Shown here: one piece after another, positions 39,239 through 51,860 of the stretch | Numbering within the stretch: the first letter of the stretch is position 1 | Layout: each line of letters opens with the position of its first letter | DNA from: Marisediminitalea oceani | Lineage (GTDB): Bacteria; Pseudomonadota; Gammaproteobacteria; Enterobacterales; Alteromonadaceae | Assembly (NCBI RefSeq): GCF_003731635.1 | Contig: NZ_RCUA01000078.1 | Coordinates: forward strand, 106,211 to 170,210 | Reading direction: 5' to 3' | Length of the DNA stretch: 64,000 bases | Position numbers and translations under genes: made by a program | Notes under the pieces: generated by a model | Database searches by the model: none | What the model was told of the DNA's origin: nothing | Seen by the model: only the letters and a program-made list of their open reading frames with translations

Positions 39239-39862
39239 TGCTACTAACCTCTGTAAAAATCATCCGGTCTCAATGTGACGCTAAATTGCGCCACTAAAAA
39301 CGACCGGTGAGTGTCTCAAAAACGCGATAACTAAGCCTACTATACTTTATAACCGCTTGCTACCTAATACGCTTCTCTGTAACGCGCTCCGGGCAGATCC
39401 GATGCGCGTAATTTACTGGTTCAGGCGGTGTTTTTACTAACGCTGAAAAAATCACCTGAACACTTCCTGCACGGTTACGCTGTAAGACTGCAAATCTGTT
39501 GCCAGGTTCCAGTCATTTACCGCGCAAATCCTTCGTTATCGTGAAACGCAATCCCCTGAGGGATCTTGCCCGCTAACATTTCACAGCAGTCGTTTCACAA
39601 CCGAGCTGTTTTACTTTTCTACGGTTCAAGCAATCAATCTGTTCAATCCAAAGACTAAAAGTATTTCGCCAATTGCACCTTGCCGGTTAAGCAAATTAAC
39701 CAACAACTGATTGAAATGTTCAATTAATCAACGGTTAGCCCTGACTTACTGCGTCTTTTTTGTCTTTACCGTACGATCTCATTAGGATTGTAGTCGAGAT
39801 GGCGTTAGAATACGCTTTTTCAAGACAGACTTTGCACTTAAATTGTAAGAAAAACTTAAATA
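39239..39862. other. 624-base gap between ftsH and yhbY, where rlmE is normally found
   Basis: No open frame of gene size on either strand. The gap must contain the divergent ftsH and yhbY promoters. On the minus strand a fragment at 39364-39420 reads KLRASDLPGARYREAY then stop, which by eye resembles the C-terminal RlmE pattern KVRKPDSSRARSREVY (from memory) and ends 125 bases from ftsH, about where rlmE would end. Upstream frames are broken by many stops. A decayed rlmE is possible; chance similarity is not excluded. Confidence 0.3.
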
Positions 39863-40156
39863 ATGAAACTTTCAAATAAACAAAAGCAATTCCTTAAAGG
39901 CCTCGCCCACCCGTTAAAACCCGTTGTTCAGCTTGGCGGCAATGGTTTGACCGAAGGTGTTCTGGCCGAAATCGACAACGCCCTGAACCACCACGAATTA
40001 ATCAAGGTAAAAGTGCCTTCGGATGACCGTGAAGAAAAGGCGCTGATTATGGACGCCATTATTCGCGAAACCGCCAGTGAGAAATTACAGGTAATTGGCC
40101 ACACGCTGATTCTGTATCGCCCCAGCGAAGAGTGTAAAATTCAGTTGCCAAAATAA
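39863..40156 (+). CDS. yhbY: Ribosome assembly RNA-binding protein YhbY (CRM domain)
   Basis: 97 residues, one CRM domain. Binds pre-50S ribosomal particles. Conserved KQKQFLKGLAHPLKPVVQLGGNGLTEGVL and IGHTLILYRPS end. It is divergent from ftsH as usual, with a longer than usual gap between. An AT-rich region precedes the ATG; TAGAAT near 39809 could be its -10 element. Confidence 0.95.
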   Translation: MKLSNKQKQFLKGLAHPLKPVVQLGGNGLTEGVLAEIDNALNHHELIKVKVPSDDREEKALIMDAIIRETASEKLQVIGHTLILYRPSEECKIQLPK

Positions 40157-40243
40157 GTTATCCCATCACTTCCTGCACATTCCCTTTCCGTAAACGTTAG
40201 GTAAAATAAGTTTAACATTTTACTAACAATAAACGGAGTTGCA

Positions 40244-41020
40244 ATGCAGATAGCCAACCATACAGCTGTGATCACCGGCGGGTGTTCAGGGCTGGGCCTG
40301 GCGGTTGCCAAACAGCTGGTGTCAATGGGCGCCAATGTTGTTCTTATCGATATCAACAGTGAAGCCGGCGCCAGACAGCAATCTGAGTTAGGTGCTGACA
40401 ACACGCTGTTTATCAATGCCGATGTCACCAGTGAACAAGCCATCAGTAAAGCGCTGGATAGTGCCGTGGAGCGCTTTGGTGCAATTCATTTTTGCGTAAA
40501 TTGTGCCGGTATCGCCCCGGCGGAGCGTTTACTCAATAAACAGGGCGAGCCCGCCAGTCTGACGCGTTTTAATCAGACTCTGTCAATTAACCTCAGTGGC
40601 ACCTATAACGTGGCGCGGCTGGCCGCGGCGAAGATGGCAGAAAATGCTCCCCACCCAGACACGGGCGAACGCGGCGTGATCATCAACACAGCGTCCATCG
40701 CCGGTTACGAAGGCCAGATTGGCCAAACCGCTTACGCAGCAAGTAAAGCAGCAATTATTGGCTTAACACTGCCAATGGCAAGGGATCTGTCGAACCTGGG
40801 AATTCGGGTGAACAGCATTGCGCCGGGCGTGATGGGCACACCACTACTCACAGCTATGCCGCAACAGGTGCAGGACGCGCTGGGTGCAAACGTGCCTTTT
40901 CCGGCCCGCCTTGGTAGCCCGGAAGAATTTGCCCACCTTGCCCAGCATATTTGCCAGAATAGCTATATTAACGGCGAAACCATTCGTCTGGACGGTGCAT
41001 TACGCATGCAACCAAAGTAA
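40244..41020 (+). CDS. 3-hydroxyacyl-CoA dehydrogenase-like SDR (HSD10 type)
   Basis: 258 residues. SDR with VITGGCSGLGLAVAKQL (9-25), DIN at the end of beta-2 favouring NAD+, CVNCAGIAPAERL, catalytic Ser/Tyr/Lys in INTASIAGYEGQIGQTAYAASKAA. The insert around NKQGEPASLTRFNQTLSINL and the GERGVIINTAS pattern are typical of type II 3-hydroxyacyl-CoA dehydrogenases (HSD17B10-like), which act in fatty acid and branched-chain amino acid breakdown. No beta-oxidation genes are adjacent, so the pathway here is inference. Monocistronic; convergent with the Lon-like protease. Confidence 0.88.
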   Translation: MQIANHTAVITGGCSGLGLAVAKQLVSMGANVVLIDINSEAGARQQSELGADNTLFINADVTSEQAISKALDSAVERFGAIHFCVNCAGIAPAERLLNKQGEPASLTRFNQTLSINLSGTYNVARLAAAKMAENAPHPDTGERGVIINTASIAGYEGQIGQTAYAASKAAIIGLTLPMARDLSNLGIRVNSIAPGVMGTPLLTAMPQQVQDALGANVPFPARLGSPEEFAHLAQHICQNSYINGETIRLDGALRMQPK

Positions 41021-41035
41021 CCCAAGGTTGAAGCT

Positions 41036-41062
41036 GAAAAATCGGGCTGCAGGCCAGCCCGC
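41036..41062 (-). terminator. Terminator after the Lon-like protease gene
   Basis: On the minus strand CGGGCT, a 7-base loop, AGCCCG then ATTTTT, starting 18 bases beyond the stop codon at 41080. Confidence 0.75.
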
Positions 41063-41079
41063 TATGTAATATGCCGGCT

Positions 41080-43461
41080 TTATTCTTCTGCGCCATTCAC
41101 TGTACAGGCAATCTGATACAAGCGCTTAACGGCCAGGTCATTTACGGTATTTTTCGGATACCGGCCACGACTTGACAGGACTCCGGCTTCTTTCTCCATC
41201 AGCAGTTCAAGCGCATCATCCACGGTTTCCACACTGTAGATAGCAAACTGACCTTTTTTCACCGCATCCACTACAGCTTTATCGAGCACCAGGTGACGAA
41301 CATTGGATTTGGGGATAATCACGCCCTGCTCACCATTTAAACCGCGGTGCTGGCAAACATCGAAGAAGCCTTCAATTTTTTCATTAACGCCGCCCACTGC
41401 CTGCACTTCACCGTACTGGTTAATGGAGCCGGTGACCGCCAACGACTGCCGGGCAGGAATATCAGTAATAGCTGAAATAAGCGCCACCAGTTCGCCTAAA
41501 GAAGCGCTGTCGCCGTCGATATGGCCGTAAGATTGCTCCAGGGCAATATTCGCGGATACGGTTAACGGAAAGGCCTGCGCGTATTTGTTACCGAGATAAC
41601 CGGTGAGTAGCATTACCCCTTTCGAGTGGATCGGCTGTCCCAGTTCGACTTCCCTCTCAATATCCACCACCCCACTGGCACCGGCATAAACCGTTGCAGT
41701 GATCCGTGCCGGCGTGCCAAACGCCGTATCACCAATATCCATTACCGTCAGGCCATTTACCTTACCGATAGCTTTACCCTCAGTTGCAATGAGCACCTGG
41801 CCTTCTTTTATATCGTTTAACAACGAGGTACTAACACGGCCGGTGCGGCGTTTTTTAGCCATCAGAGCCGAGTTCAGATGACTTAAATCTATTTGCGTAT
41901 CACCCACTTTCATGCAGAAATAATGGGCCTCATTGAGCAACTCGATGACATCGGCAAAATGTGCCGACAGCTTTTCCTGATGTTCCGCCATGCGCAAAGA
42001 ATACTCAACCAGGCGGTACATGGCAGGCTGGGTAATGCCTGTCAGGCCAAGCTGAATGATTTTCTTGCGCACCCGGCCAACAAAATCAAACAGGTTTTGC
42101 CGGGTTGCACTGATTTCATGGTCAAAATCAACCAGTACCCGAAACAGCTCATTAAACTCTGAGTCGTAATCCTGCAAGGTATAGTACAGATCGCGGGACC
42201 CCATCAGGATAACCTTCACTTTCAGGTCGATGGCCTGGGGCATCAGTGTCATCGCACTGGCCATACCCACATCCTGTTGCGGCAAATCCATTTTTAACTT
42301 ACCAAACTTGACCGCCAGTTTAAGTGCTTCCCATACATAAGGCTGATGTAGCAGTTGATCCGCGTCGAGCAGCAGATACCCACCGTTGGCCTTGTGCAGC
42401 GCGCCCGGGCGGATCATCTTATAGTTGGTGTACATTGCCCCGCCTAAATGGGTGTACTCAATTAAGCCAAACAGGTTCTGGTAAGTTGGATTGGGCTCAT
42501 AAACAACCGGCGCACCGCCTTCCAGGCTATGCGCACAGATAACATTTGGCAAAAAATGCTCTTCGAGGATCTCCCGGCGGTCACGTTCATCCAACTTTTC
42601 AGCTTTAGGCTCTTCGGTCAGAAAAGCAATCACCGCTTCAATCAGGTGCGACTTTAACTGGCGCAGGTGTTTAAGCACCCCGAGGTCACCAGAATACTTA
42701 TGCTCCAGTTCCTTAAGCAGTGGCCTGATGCCGTGCTCTGCAGTGTCCCGGTTCAACTTGCGTAACTGCTCAGAATTTTCCCGCTTCCACACGGGTAACG
42801 AAAGCAGACTTTCACTGAGCCGGTTTTCCAGCTCATCAATTAATTTGTAAAAGCCTTCGCGCTGCTGCTCGGTGAGCTGAGCAAATTCACTGTCATCAAT
42901 GGGTTTATTATTTACAATGGGAGCAAAGCTAACGGTACCCTGCTCTTCATGCATGGCCACTGAATTGGCCTGGGCAAAGCGTTCAACACTATTAATGGCT
43001 TCATCGTATTTTTGTTCAAAGTGTCTGGAAATTGCCGCTTTTTTACGCTGATACCCCGGGTTATCAAAGGCCGCCGGGAAGGTATCGAGTAACTCGTCCA
43101 CCAGATTCGCCATATCCCGGGCAAATTCCCGCGCACCGCCAGGATGCATGCGCAGCACCAGAGGCTCGCGTTCTTCCTCGAAATTGTTGATAAAACACCA
43201 GTCATCGGGCGTGGCCAGTTTACTCACATGCCGTTCGATGTATTCCTTAACCAGAGTGAAGCGGCCGGTAGCGTGCTCACCCATCACATACAGGTTGTAA
43301 CCGGTAGAATCGATATTTAAACCAAACGTCAGCGCCTCGCGGGCCCGTTCCTGACCTATAAAGGTCGAATTTAACGCCGCGTCTTCTTTTAGTGCCTGAT
43401 TGATGGCCCGACGATTTATATTAGGGGTGAGCTGTGTGGCAGGTAACCGCTCCCAGGTCAT
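41080..43461 (-). CDS. Lon-family (LonB/YcbZ-like) ATP-dependent protease
   Basis: 793 residues. N-terminal half with an AAA-type P-loop region variant (GEHATGRFTLV about 62-72) and a long helical insertion; then the AAA_32-type module with GGYLLLDADQLL; C-terminal Lon peptidase domain with Ser652 in DGDSASLGE and Lys695 in GGVNEKIEG, 43 residues apart as in Lon. It lacks the canonical Lon N-domain, so it is the second Lon type of proteobacteria (YcbZ-like but longer than the ~590-residue E. coli protein). Substrates unknown. Transcribed alone. Confidence 0.88.
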   Translation of the reverse strand: MTWERLPATQLTPNINRRAINQALKEDAALNSTFIGQERAREALTFGLNIDSTGYNLYVMGEHATGRFTLVKEYIERHVSKLATPDDWCFINNFEEEREPLVLRMHPGGAREFARDMANLVDELLDTFPAAFDNPGYQRKKAAISRHFEQKYDEAINSVERFAQANSVAMHEEQGTVSFAPIVNNKPIDDSEFAQLTEQQREGFYKLIDELENRLSESLLSLPVWKRENSEQLRKLNRDTAEHGIRPLLKELEHKYSGDLGVLKHLRQLKSHLIEAVIAFLTEEPKAEKLDERDRREILEEHFLPNVICAHSLEGGAPVVYEPNPTYQNLFGLIEYTHLGGAMYTNYKMIRPGALHKANGGYLLLDADQLLHQPYVWEALKLAVKFGKLKMDLPQQDVGMASAMTLMPQAIDLKVKVILMGSRDLYYTLQDYDSEFNELFRVLVDFDHEISATRQNLFDFVGRVRKKIIQLGLTGITQPAMYRLVEYSLRMAEHQEKLSAHFADVIELLNEAHYFCMKVGDTQIDLSHLNSALMAKKRRTGRVSTSLLNDIKEGQVLIATEGKAIGKVNGLTVMDIGDTAFGTPARITATVYAGASGVVDIEREVELGQPIHSKGVMLLTGYLGNKYAQAFPLTVSANIALEQSYGHIDGDSASLGELVALISAITDIPARQSLAVTGSINQYGEVQAVGGVNEKIEGFFDVCQHRGLNGEQGVIIPKSNVRHLVLDKAVVDAVKKGQFAIYSVETVDDALELLMEKEAGVLSSRGRYPKNTVNDLAVKRLYQIACTVNGAEE

Positions 43462-43598
43462 AGCTATATTCTTCTTTATTTACTCTCACTACAGTGAATC
43501 CTGAATCCCCTTGCCTGTCAAACCCTAAACTTGTGTTTGCTCAATTTCCATACTAGCCTGACCGATTGATTCGTAGCCCCGTGTTCGGAACCACCATA

Positions 43599-44117
43599 AT
43601 GAAGTTAATAGCCTTATTTACCCTGCTGCTGAGTAGCGCCTGTTTGGCCAAACCAGAAGTCATTGCCGTCAGTGACAGTGGCTTTATTGTCGAGAATAAG
43701 GTCCACATTGATGCACCGACCGATGTGGTGTGGACTGCCCTTATCAATGATATCGATAAATGGTGGCCGAAAAGCCACAGCTGGTGGGGCGAAGAAGGGA
43801 AATTCACCCTGCAGGCAAAAGCCGGTGGATGTTTTTGTGAAACGGCAGGAAGTCGCTCCGCGCAACACATGCAGGTCGTATTTGTCGAACCGCAAAAAAT
43901 GCTGAGAATGACCGGCGGCCTTGGCCCCTTGCAGGGGATGGGCGTGTTTGGCTCGCTGGACTGGGTATTTGAATCAGTGCCCGGTGGCACTCAAATTACG
44001 CTGACCTACCGTGTACAGGGTTTTACACCCGATGGCTTTAGCAAACTGGCGCCAGTGGTTGCCGAGGTACAGGGGTTGCAGTTGCAGGGCCTGGCAAATT
44101 ACCTTAGGAGCGATTAA
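43599..44117 (+). CDS. Exported SRPBCC (START/AHSA1-like) domain protein
   Basis: 172 residues from ATG 43599. Signal peptide MKLIALFTLLLSSACLA, then a helix-grip SRPBCC fold with the opening VENKVHIDAPTDVVWTALIND and KWWPKSHSWWG. Such domains hold hydrophobic ligands in a deep pocket. Export is uncommon for the family, so the ligand would be met in the periplasm. Two cysteines (GGCFCETAG) could bind metal. Function unknown. Its start was preferred over an ORF start 11 codons upstream because only this one gives a signal peptide. Confidence 0.75.
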   Translation: MKLIALFTLLLSSACLAKPEVIAVSDSGFIVENKVHIDAPTDVVWTALINDIDKWWPKSHSWWGEEGKFTLQAKAGGCFCETAGSRSAQHMQVVFVEPQKMLRMTGGLGPLQGMGVFGSLDWVFESVPGGTQITLTYRVQGFTPDGFSKLAPVVAEVQGLQLQGLANYLRSD

Positions 44118-44300
44118 ATTACGGTCAATTAAGCCAAATATTCCGCTTCATTAGGTTCAGCCTATTGTGACATACGCCACCGCTAAGTTATTCTATGGGG
44201 TTATTATACCCATAATCTACTGGTGGTAGTGTTTAGACTCCTTTTCACACCCGCTGCCGGTACAGTTGTTAAAGTTAAATAAAGCGGAAGCCTCAGGTAA

Positions 44301-46903
<2,603 letters not shown>

Positions 46904-46904
<1 letters not shown>

Positions 46905-47422
46905 TGCGCAGATTAACTGTTATCAGTAAAAGTCTGATCCTGATGATAACCACACTGGCTCTCGCCAGCTGTGGTTTTCATTTGCGTAGCGATAAAACCC
47001 TGCCAAGCAACACCGACTACCTGTACGTGCAGGCGACTAGTCAGAATGCGCCCCTGGTGCGAGCGCTAGAAAATCGCATGAATGTGTATCAAATCAAGGG
47101 CGGCCCCGAGGCGGCCCCCGGTCTGGAAGACACAACCATTACCCTGCGCCTGCAGCCTGAGTCACTGGACCGACGGCTACTGTCAGTATTTGCTACCGGT
47201 CAGGTAGCAGAATATGAGCTGATTTATGGTGTTCGTTATACCGTACTGTTTCCCAATGGCGAGGAACTGAAAACCTCTTTTGAAGTACTGCGGGAATATC
47301 AGGATGACCCCGATCAGGTGCTGGCAAAATCGCGCGAGCTGAATCTGGTGCTCAGTGAAATGCGCCTGGAAGCAGCCGACCGTATCATTCGCTTGTTATC
47401 CAGTCAGTACGCGGGGCTTTAA
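46904..47422 (+). CDS. lptE: LPS-assembly lipoprotein LptE
   Basis: 172 residues. Outer-membrane lipoprotein that plugs the LptD barrel for lipopolysaccharide insertion. Lipobox LASCGFHLR (Cys 23) with the GFHLRSDKTLP start of the mature protein, typical of LptE. Overlaps leuS by one base (TAATG). Confidence 0.95.
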
Positions 47423-47426
47423 TCAG

Positions 47427-48467
47427 GTGCAGGTTTATCCCGATCGCTTCAGGCAAACCTTAAAAGAGGGTCTTAAGGGCTGCTATCTGGTCTTTGGTGA
47501 TGAGCCTCAGCAAAAGTTTGAAATTCTGCAGGCATTAAGAGCAACGGCTAAACAGCAAGGCTTCGATGAGCGCACGGTGCTGGTAGCTGACGGCGAATTT
47601 AGCTGGTCACGTTTAATCGATGCGACCCAGAGTATGTCGCTGTTTGCGGCACGCCAGTTAATCGAGCTGGAATTACCTACGGGTAAGCCTGGCACCGAAG
47701 GTGCTGGTATCCTGACTGACCTGGCAGGTAACTTATCGAGCGATACCCTGCTCATCATCCATGGCGGCAGAATTGGCAAGGACGTGCAGCGAACCAAATG
47801 GTTTAAAGCCCTCGACGCCATCGGTGTTTTCACCATCTGCTACCCGCTGGAAGGCGCGCAGCTACACAAATGGATCCAGCAACGCCTGCAATCCGAGTCT
47901 TTTCAGTTTACCCCCGCCTGTGTGAAACTCATTGCTGACTTCAGTGAGGGCAACCTGATGGCTGCCGCCCAGGAAATTGAAAAACTCACCCTGGCCTACC
48001 CGGATAAACAGCTGGACGAAGAAAAACTGGCCAGCGCCCTGGTGGATCAGTCGCGTTTCAACGTTTTCCAGCTGGTGGATATCATGCTCCAGGGCGATCG
48101 CACCCGCTGCGTTAAAATCCTCCAACGACTGGAAAGTGAAGGCATTGAACCCAACATTATCATCTGGGCACTGGTGCGGGAATGGCAGACGCTGTGGAAG
48201 CTGAATCATCTGCAAAACAGCGGTCAGACAATCACCTGGCCGAAGCTGGGGATCTGGAAAAACCGCCAGGGCTATTACCAGCAGGCAATGCAACGGTTGT
48301 CCAAACAAGACCTGACGCTGATTGGTGAGCAGCTCACCGAAGCCGACCAGTTGTTTAAGCAAACCTCTGTGGTCAGGCCATATATCAAACTTTGTCATTT
48401 ATGCCTGCTGTTCACCGGCGTGCCGCTGGCGCATATGGCATTTGCTGAAAGTGCAGATACACTCTGA
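47427..48467 (+). CDS. holA: DNA polymerase III delta subunit HolA
   Basis: 346 residues from GTG 47427, 4 bases after the lptE stop; this gives MQVYPDRF at the N-terminus, matching the short family start, while an ATG at 47355 would overlap lptE in another frame and is not conserved. HolA is the clamp-loader wrench that opens the beta clamp. Contains GCYLVFGDEPQQKFEILQ and SLFAARQLIELELPTGKPG, and the helical C-terminal DNA polymerase III delta domain. No Walker A, as expected for delta. Confidence 0.94.
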   Translation: MQVYPDRFRQTLKEGLKGCYLVFGDEPQQKFEILQALRATAKQQGFDERTVLVADGEFSWSRLIDATQSMSLFAARQLIELELPTGKPGTEGAGILTDLAGNLSSDTLLIIHGGRIGKDVQRTKWFKALDAIGVFTICYPLEGAQLHKWIQQRLQSESFQFTPACVKLIADFSEGNLMAAAQEIEKLTLAYPDKQLDEEKLASALVDQSRFNVFQLVDIMLQGDRTRCVKILQRLESEGIEPNIIIWALVREWQTLWKLNHLQNSGQTITWPKLGIWKNRQGYYQQAMQRLSKQDLTLIGEQLTEADQLFKQTSVVRPYIKLCHLCLLFTGVPLAHMAFAESADTL

Positions 48468-49111
48468 TGCGAGCGTTATTAGGGGGGACCTTTAACCCGC
48501 CGCATCAGGGCCATATAAAAGCGGGACTGGAAGCCATTAATGAGATTGGCGTTGAGCGGCTGGCTTTATTACCGTGCAAATTGCCACCGCATAAAACGGC
48601 ACCAGAAACAGCTACTGCCCACCGCTTAAAAATGCTTGAACTGGCCTGTGAGGATGAGCCCGCGTTATATGTTGAGCCACTGGAATTATCCTTACCAGCG
48701 CCCTCTTACACGGTAAAGACGCTACAGCATTTACGCCGCACGCTGGGCAATGAACCATTGTTTTTTCTGTTGGGTGAAGATTCACTGTATAATCTGCCGA
48801 GCTGGTATCAATGGCAATCACTGACAGACTATTGTCATATTGTGGTTATGCGGCGACCTGCTTCGCCTGGCGAACCGGATGAAACACTGCGCGAATGGCT
48901 CACCGAGCGTCAGTGCACGCAATTAGAAACGTTTTATCACCAGCCTGCCGGGCTGGTGTATTATACCGACAGTCAGGACTATGCCGTGTCTTCCACACAA
49001 TTACGCGATGCGCTGACTGCCGGACAAACAACTGACCGTGTGGTGACTGACTGGCTTAGCCCGGCAGTTCTGCACTATATTAAACAACATAAGTTATACG
49101 GCGCCATTTAA
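48467..49111 (+). CDS. nadD: Nicotinate-nucleotide adenylyltransferase
   Basis: 214 residues. Makes deamido-NAD from nicotinate mononucleotide and ATP. GGTFNPPHQGHIKAG nucleotidyltransferase motif (7-21) and the C-terminal SSTQLRDAL element. ATG overlaps the holA stop by one base. Confidence 0.96.
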   Translation: MRALLGGTFNPPHQGHIKAGLEAINEIGVERLALLPCKLPPHKTAPETATAHRLKMLELACEDEPALYVEPLELSLPAPSYTVKTLQHLRRTLGNEPLFFLLGEDSLYNLPSWYQWQSLTDYCHIVVMRRPASPGEPDETLREWLTERQCTQLETFYHQPAGLVYYTDSQDYAVSSTQLRDALTAGQTTDRVVTDWLSPAVLHYIKQHKLYGAI

Positions 49112-49131
49112 GGTGTCAGTGAGGAGAACTT

Positions 49132-49449
49132 TTGCAACACGAGCAACTCAAAGCGTTTGTCTTAGACAAAATTGACGATATGAAAGGACGGGATATCGTT
49201 GAATTAAATGTAAAAGGAAAATCAACCGTCACTGATACCATGGTTATCTGTTCGGGTAACTCCAAACGCCATGTCAGTTCGATTGCCGAACACGTGCAGG
49301 TAGAGGCCAAGCACGCCGGTCATGCCCCACTAAATGTTGAAGGCAAGGAAACCGGCGACTGGGTACTGGTCGACTTAGGCGATATCATTGTGCATATCAT
49401 GCAGGATGAAGCCCGGGATTTTTATCAGCTGGAAAAGCTTTGGGGTTAA
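49132..49449 (+). CDS. rsfS: Ribosome silencing factor RsfS
   Basis: 105 residues. Binds L14 and blocks 50S-30S joining in starvation. Start is TTG at 49132 with GAGGAG 6 bases upstream. Conserved KDIVELNVKGKSTVTDTMVICSGNS-like core (DIVELNVKGKSTVTDTMVIC) and ETGDWVLVDLGDIIVHIM. Confidence 0.95.
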   Translation: MQHEQLKAFVLDKIDDMKGRDIVELNVKGKSTVTDTMVICSGNSKRHVSSIAEHVQVEAKHAGHAPLNVEGKETGDWVLVDLGDIIVHIMQDEARDFYQLEKLWG

Positions 49450-49478
49450 CTCCCCGGCCGACACGGAGTTAGTAAACT

Positions 49479-49949
49479 GTGCGCATACAGGTAATTGCGG
49501 TTGGTAATAAAATGCCAGACTGGGTGAGCACCGGCACCAATGAATTTCTGCGCAGGTTTCCGGCAGATATGCCGGTGACGTTTACTGAGATCCCGCCAGG
49601 TAAACGCGGCAAAAACGCAGATATCAAACGCATCCTGCAAAAGGAAGGCGAAGCCATGATTGCGGCCATTGGTAAGTCCGATAAAGTGGTCACGCTGGAA
49701 GTCACCGGCCGCCCCTGGGACACTCCAGCGCTCGCCCGCCAGTTAGACAGCTGGAAAATGGATGGTCGCGATATCAGTTTACTCATCGGTGGGCCAGAAG
49801 GCCTTGCCCCGGTATGCTGTGAGCTGGCCGAACAACGCTGGTCACTCTCCCCTCTTACTCTGCCGCATCCACTGGTACGAATCATCGTCGCCGAATCTCT
49901 GTACCGGGCCTGGTCTGTTACCCAGAACCACCCCTACCACAGAGAATAA
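49479..49949 (+). CDS. rlmH: 23S rRNA pseudouridine-1915 N3-methyltransferase RlmH
   Basis: 156 residues. SPOUT methyltransferase acting on Psi1915 of helix 69. Starts at GTG 49479; ACGGAG about 10 bases before. Knot elements LLIGGPEGL and [30 protein letters not shown]-terminus are all conserved. Confidence 0.96.
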   Translation: MRIQVIAVGNKMPDWVSTGTNEFLRRFPADMPVTFTEIPPGKRGKNADIKRILQKEGEAMIAAIGKSDKVVTLEVTGRPWDTPALARQLDSWKMDGRDISLLIGGPEGLAPVCCELAEQRWSLSPLTLPHPLVRIIVAESLYRAWSVTQNHPYHRE

Positions 49950-49952
49950 TGC

Positions 49953-51860
49953 ATGCCGATTAAGCGTCAGACCATTCGCGACCACACGGCAGAGGCAAAT
50001 CTGTTTGCCCGCCGGGCAGTGATTGCCGGGTTGGTGGTATTTGCCCTGCTGGCAATGGTTGTGAGTAACCTCTACTTTTTGCAGGTAGAGCACTTTGAGG
50101 ATTACCAGACCCGCTCAAACGGCAATCGGATTAAAGTATTGCCCATTGCCCCTAATCGCGGACTCGTCTACGATCGTAACGGCGTGTTACTGGCAGAAAA
50201 CCGGCCGGTATACAGCCTCGAAATTATCCCCGAGAAAGTTGATAACCTCGAGCATACCCTGATATTTTTGCAGGCGCTGATGGGGATCACCGATGATGAG
50301 GTGGAAGATTTCAAACAGTCCCTGCGCGGACAGCGCCGTTTTAAGCCTGTAGCGCTTCGCACCCGGCTAACGGAAGAAGAAGTGGCTCGCTTTGCCAGCC
50401 GCAGCCACCGTTTTCCCGGCGTTTCCATCGAGGCGCGCCTGGCCCGTTACTATCCGTACAAAGAAACCCTCACCCATGCTCTTGGCTACGTGTCTAAAAT
50501 TAATAAAAAGGACCTGCAAAAAATCCAGGAAGCCGGTGAGGAGGCCAACTACGCGGCCACCTACGACATTGGCAAACTCGGTATTGAAAAATATCACGAA
50601 GACATTCTCCACGGCGAAGTCGGTTATCAGCAGGTAGAAGTAAATAGTCAGGGCCGGATTATTCGCACCCTTGATGTGCAGCCTCCCACACCGGGTCGCG
50701 ATATTGTTCTGAATATTGATATTCGCCTGCAGCAGGCTGCGCAGGAAGCGCTCAAGGATCAGCGCGGCACCATCATTATTTCCTCCGCACATACCGGCGG
50801 TATCCTGGCGATGTATTCTAACCCCGGTTACGACCCCAATTTATTTGTTCATGGGATCAGCAGTAAAAATTACTCGGCATTACTTAATTCGCCAGACCGG
50901 CCGTTAATTAATCGCGCTACGCAAGGGCAATACCCACCGGCTTCAACGGTTAAGCCGCTACTGGGATTACTGGGTCTGGAAACCGATACGGTAACGCCCG
51001 AATACTCGATTACCGATACCGGACAGTACCGCCTGCCCAATGTCTCCCATGTGTGGCGCGACTGGCGTAAATGGGGCCACGGTGAGGTAAACCTGACACG
51101 CGCGGTGGAGGTGTCCTGCGATACCTATTTTTATGATCTGGCCTACGAAATGGGTATTGATAGCATCAGTGATTATATGTCGGAGTTCGGCTTTGGTGAC
51201 TATACCGGTATCGACCTATACGAAGAAAGCGACGCCAATATGCCCAGTCGTGGCTGGAAACGCGCGCGCTTTAATCAGCCCTGGTACATCGGCGATACCA
51301 TTGCAGTAGGCATAGGCCAGGGATACTGGACAACGACTCCCATCCAGCTGGTTCATGCCACCAATGCGCTGGTTAATTACGGTGCCCGGTTTGTGCCGCA
51401 GATCCTGCAGGGCTATCGCGAGGCCGACGGCACCATGCAACCTGAGCCGCTTAAATTTCTGCGCCCCATCGATATTGTTAACCGCGAGAACTGGGATGTG
51501 ATCCAGGACGCTATGTATCAGGTGGTCAACGGCGAAGTTGGCGGTGCTCGCTTTGCCTTTGCCGATACCCCGTATATTTCAGCCGGTAAAACCGGTACCG
51601 CCCAGTTATTCTCGGTCGCTCAGGGCGAGGAATATGAAGAAGAAAAAGTCGACGAGCGCCTGCGTGACAACGCTATGTATATTGGCTACGCACCTTACGA
51701 TAAACCGGAGATCACCGTTGCAGTGGTGCTGGAAAACGCCGGTGGCGGTAGTAAAAATGCAGCACCAATGGCGCGACTGATGATGGACGCCTATTTTAAA
51801 CTTTATCAGCCGGAACTCTTCGCCGCCGGGCAACAGACCAACGGAGAGTTATCCCAGTGA
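49953..51860 (+). CDS. mrdA: Penicillin-binding protein 2 (elongasome transpeptidase)
   Basis: 635 residues. Transpeptidase for cylindrical wall growth with RodA. One N-terminal membrane helix (about 23-45), the pedestal with [18 protein letters not shown], catalytic Ser in [19 protein letters not shown] and KTGTAQ motif. Starts 3 bases after rlmH. Confidence 0.97.
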   Translation: MPIKRQTIRDHTAEANLFARRAVIAGLVVFALLAMVVSNLYFLQVEHFEDYQTRSNGNRIKVLPIAPNRGLVYDRNGVLLAENRPVYSLEIIPEKVDNLEHTLIFLQALMGITDDEVEDFKQSLRGQRRFKPVALRTRLTEEEVARFASRSHRFPGVSIEARLARYYPYKETLTHALGYVSKINKKDLQKIQEAGEEANYAATYDIGKLGIEKYHEDILHGEVGYQQVEVNSQGRIIRTLDVQPPTPGRDIVLNIDIRLQQAAQEALKDQRGTIIISSAHTGGILAMYSNPGYDPNLFVHGISSKNYSALLNSPDRPLINRATQGQYPPASTVKPLLGLLGLETDTVTPEYSITDTGQYRLPNVSHVWRDWRKWGHGEVNLTRAVEVSCDTYFYDLAYEMGIDSISDYMSEFGFGDYTGIDLYEESDANMPSRGWKRARFNQPWYIGDTIAVGIGQGYWTTTPIQLVHATNALVNYGARFVPQILQGYREADGTMQPEPLKFLRPIDIVNRENWDVIQDAMYQVVNGEVGGARFAFADTPYISAGKTGTAQLFSVAQGEEYEEEKVDERLRDNAMYIGYAPYDKPEITVAVVLENAGGGSKNAAPMARLMMDAYFKLYQPELFAAGQQTNGELSQ

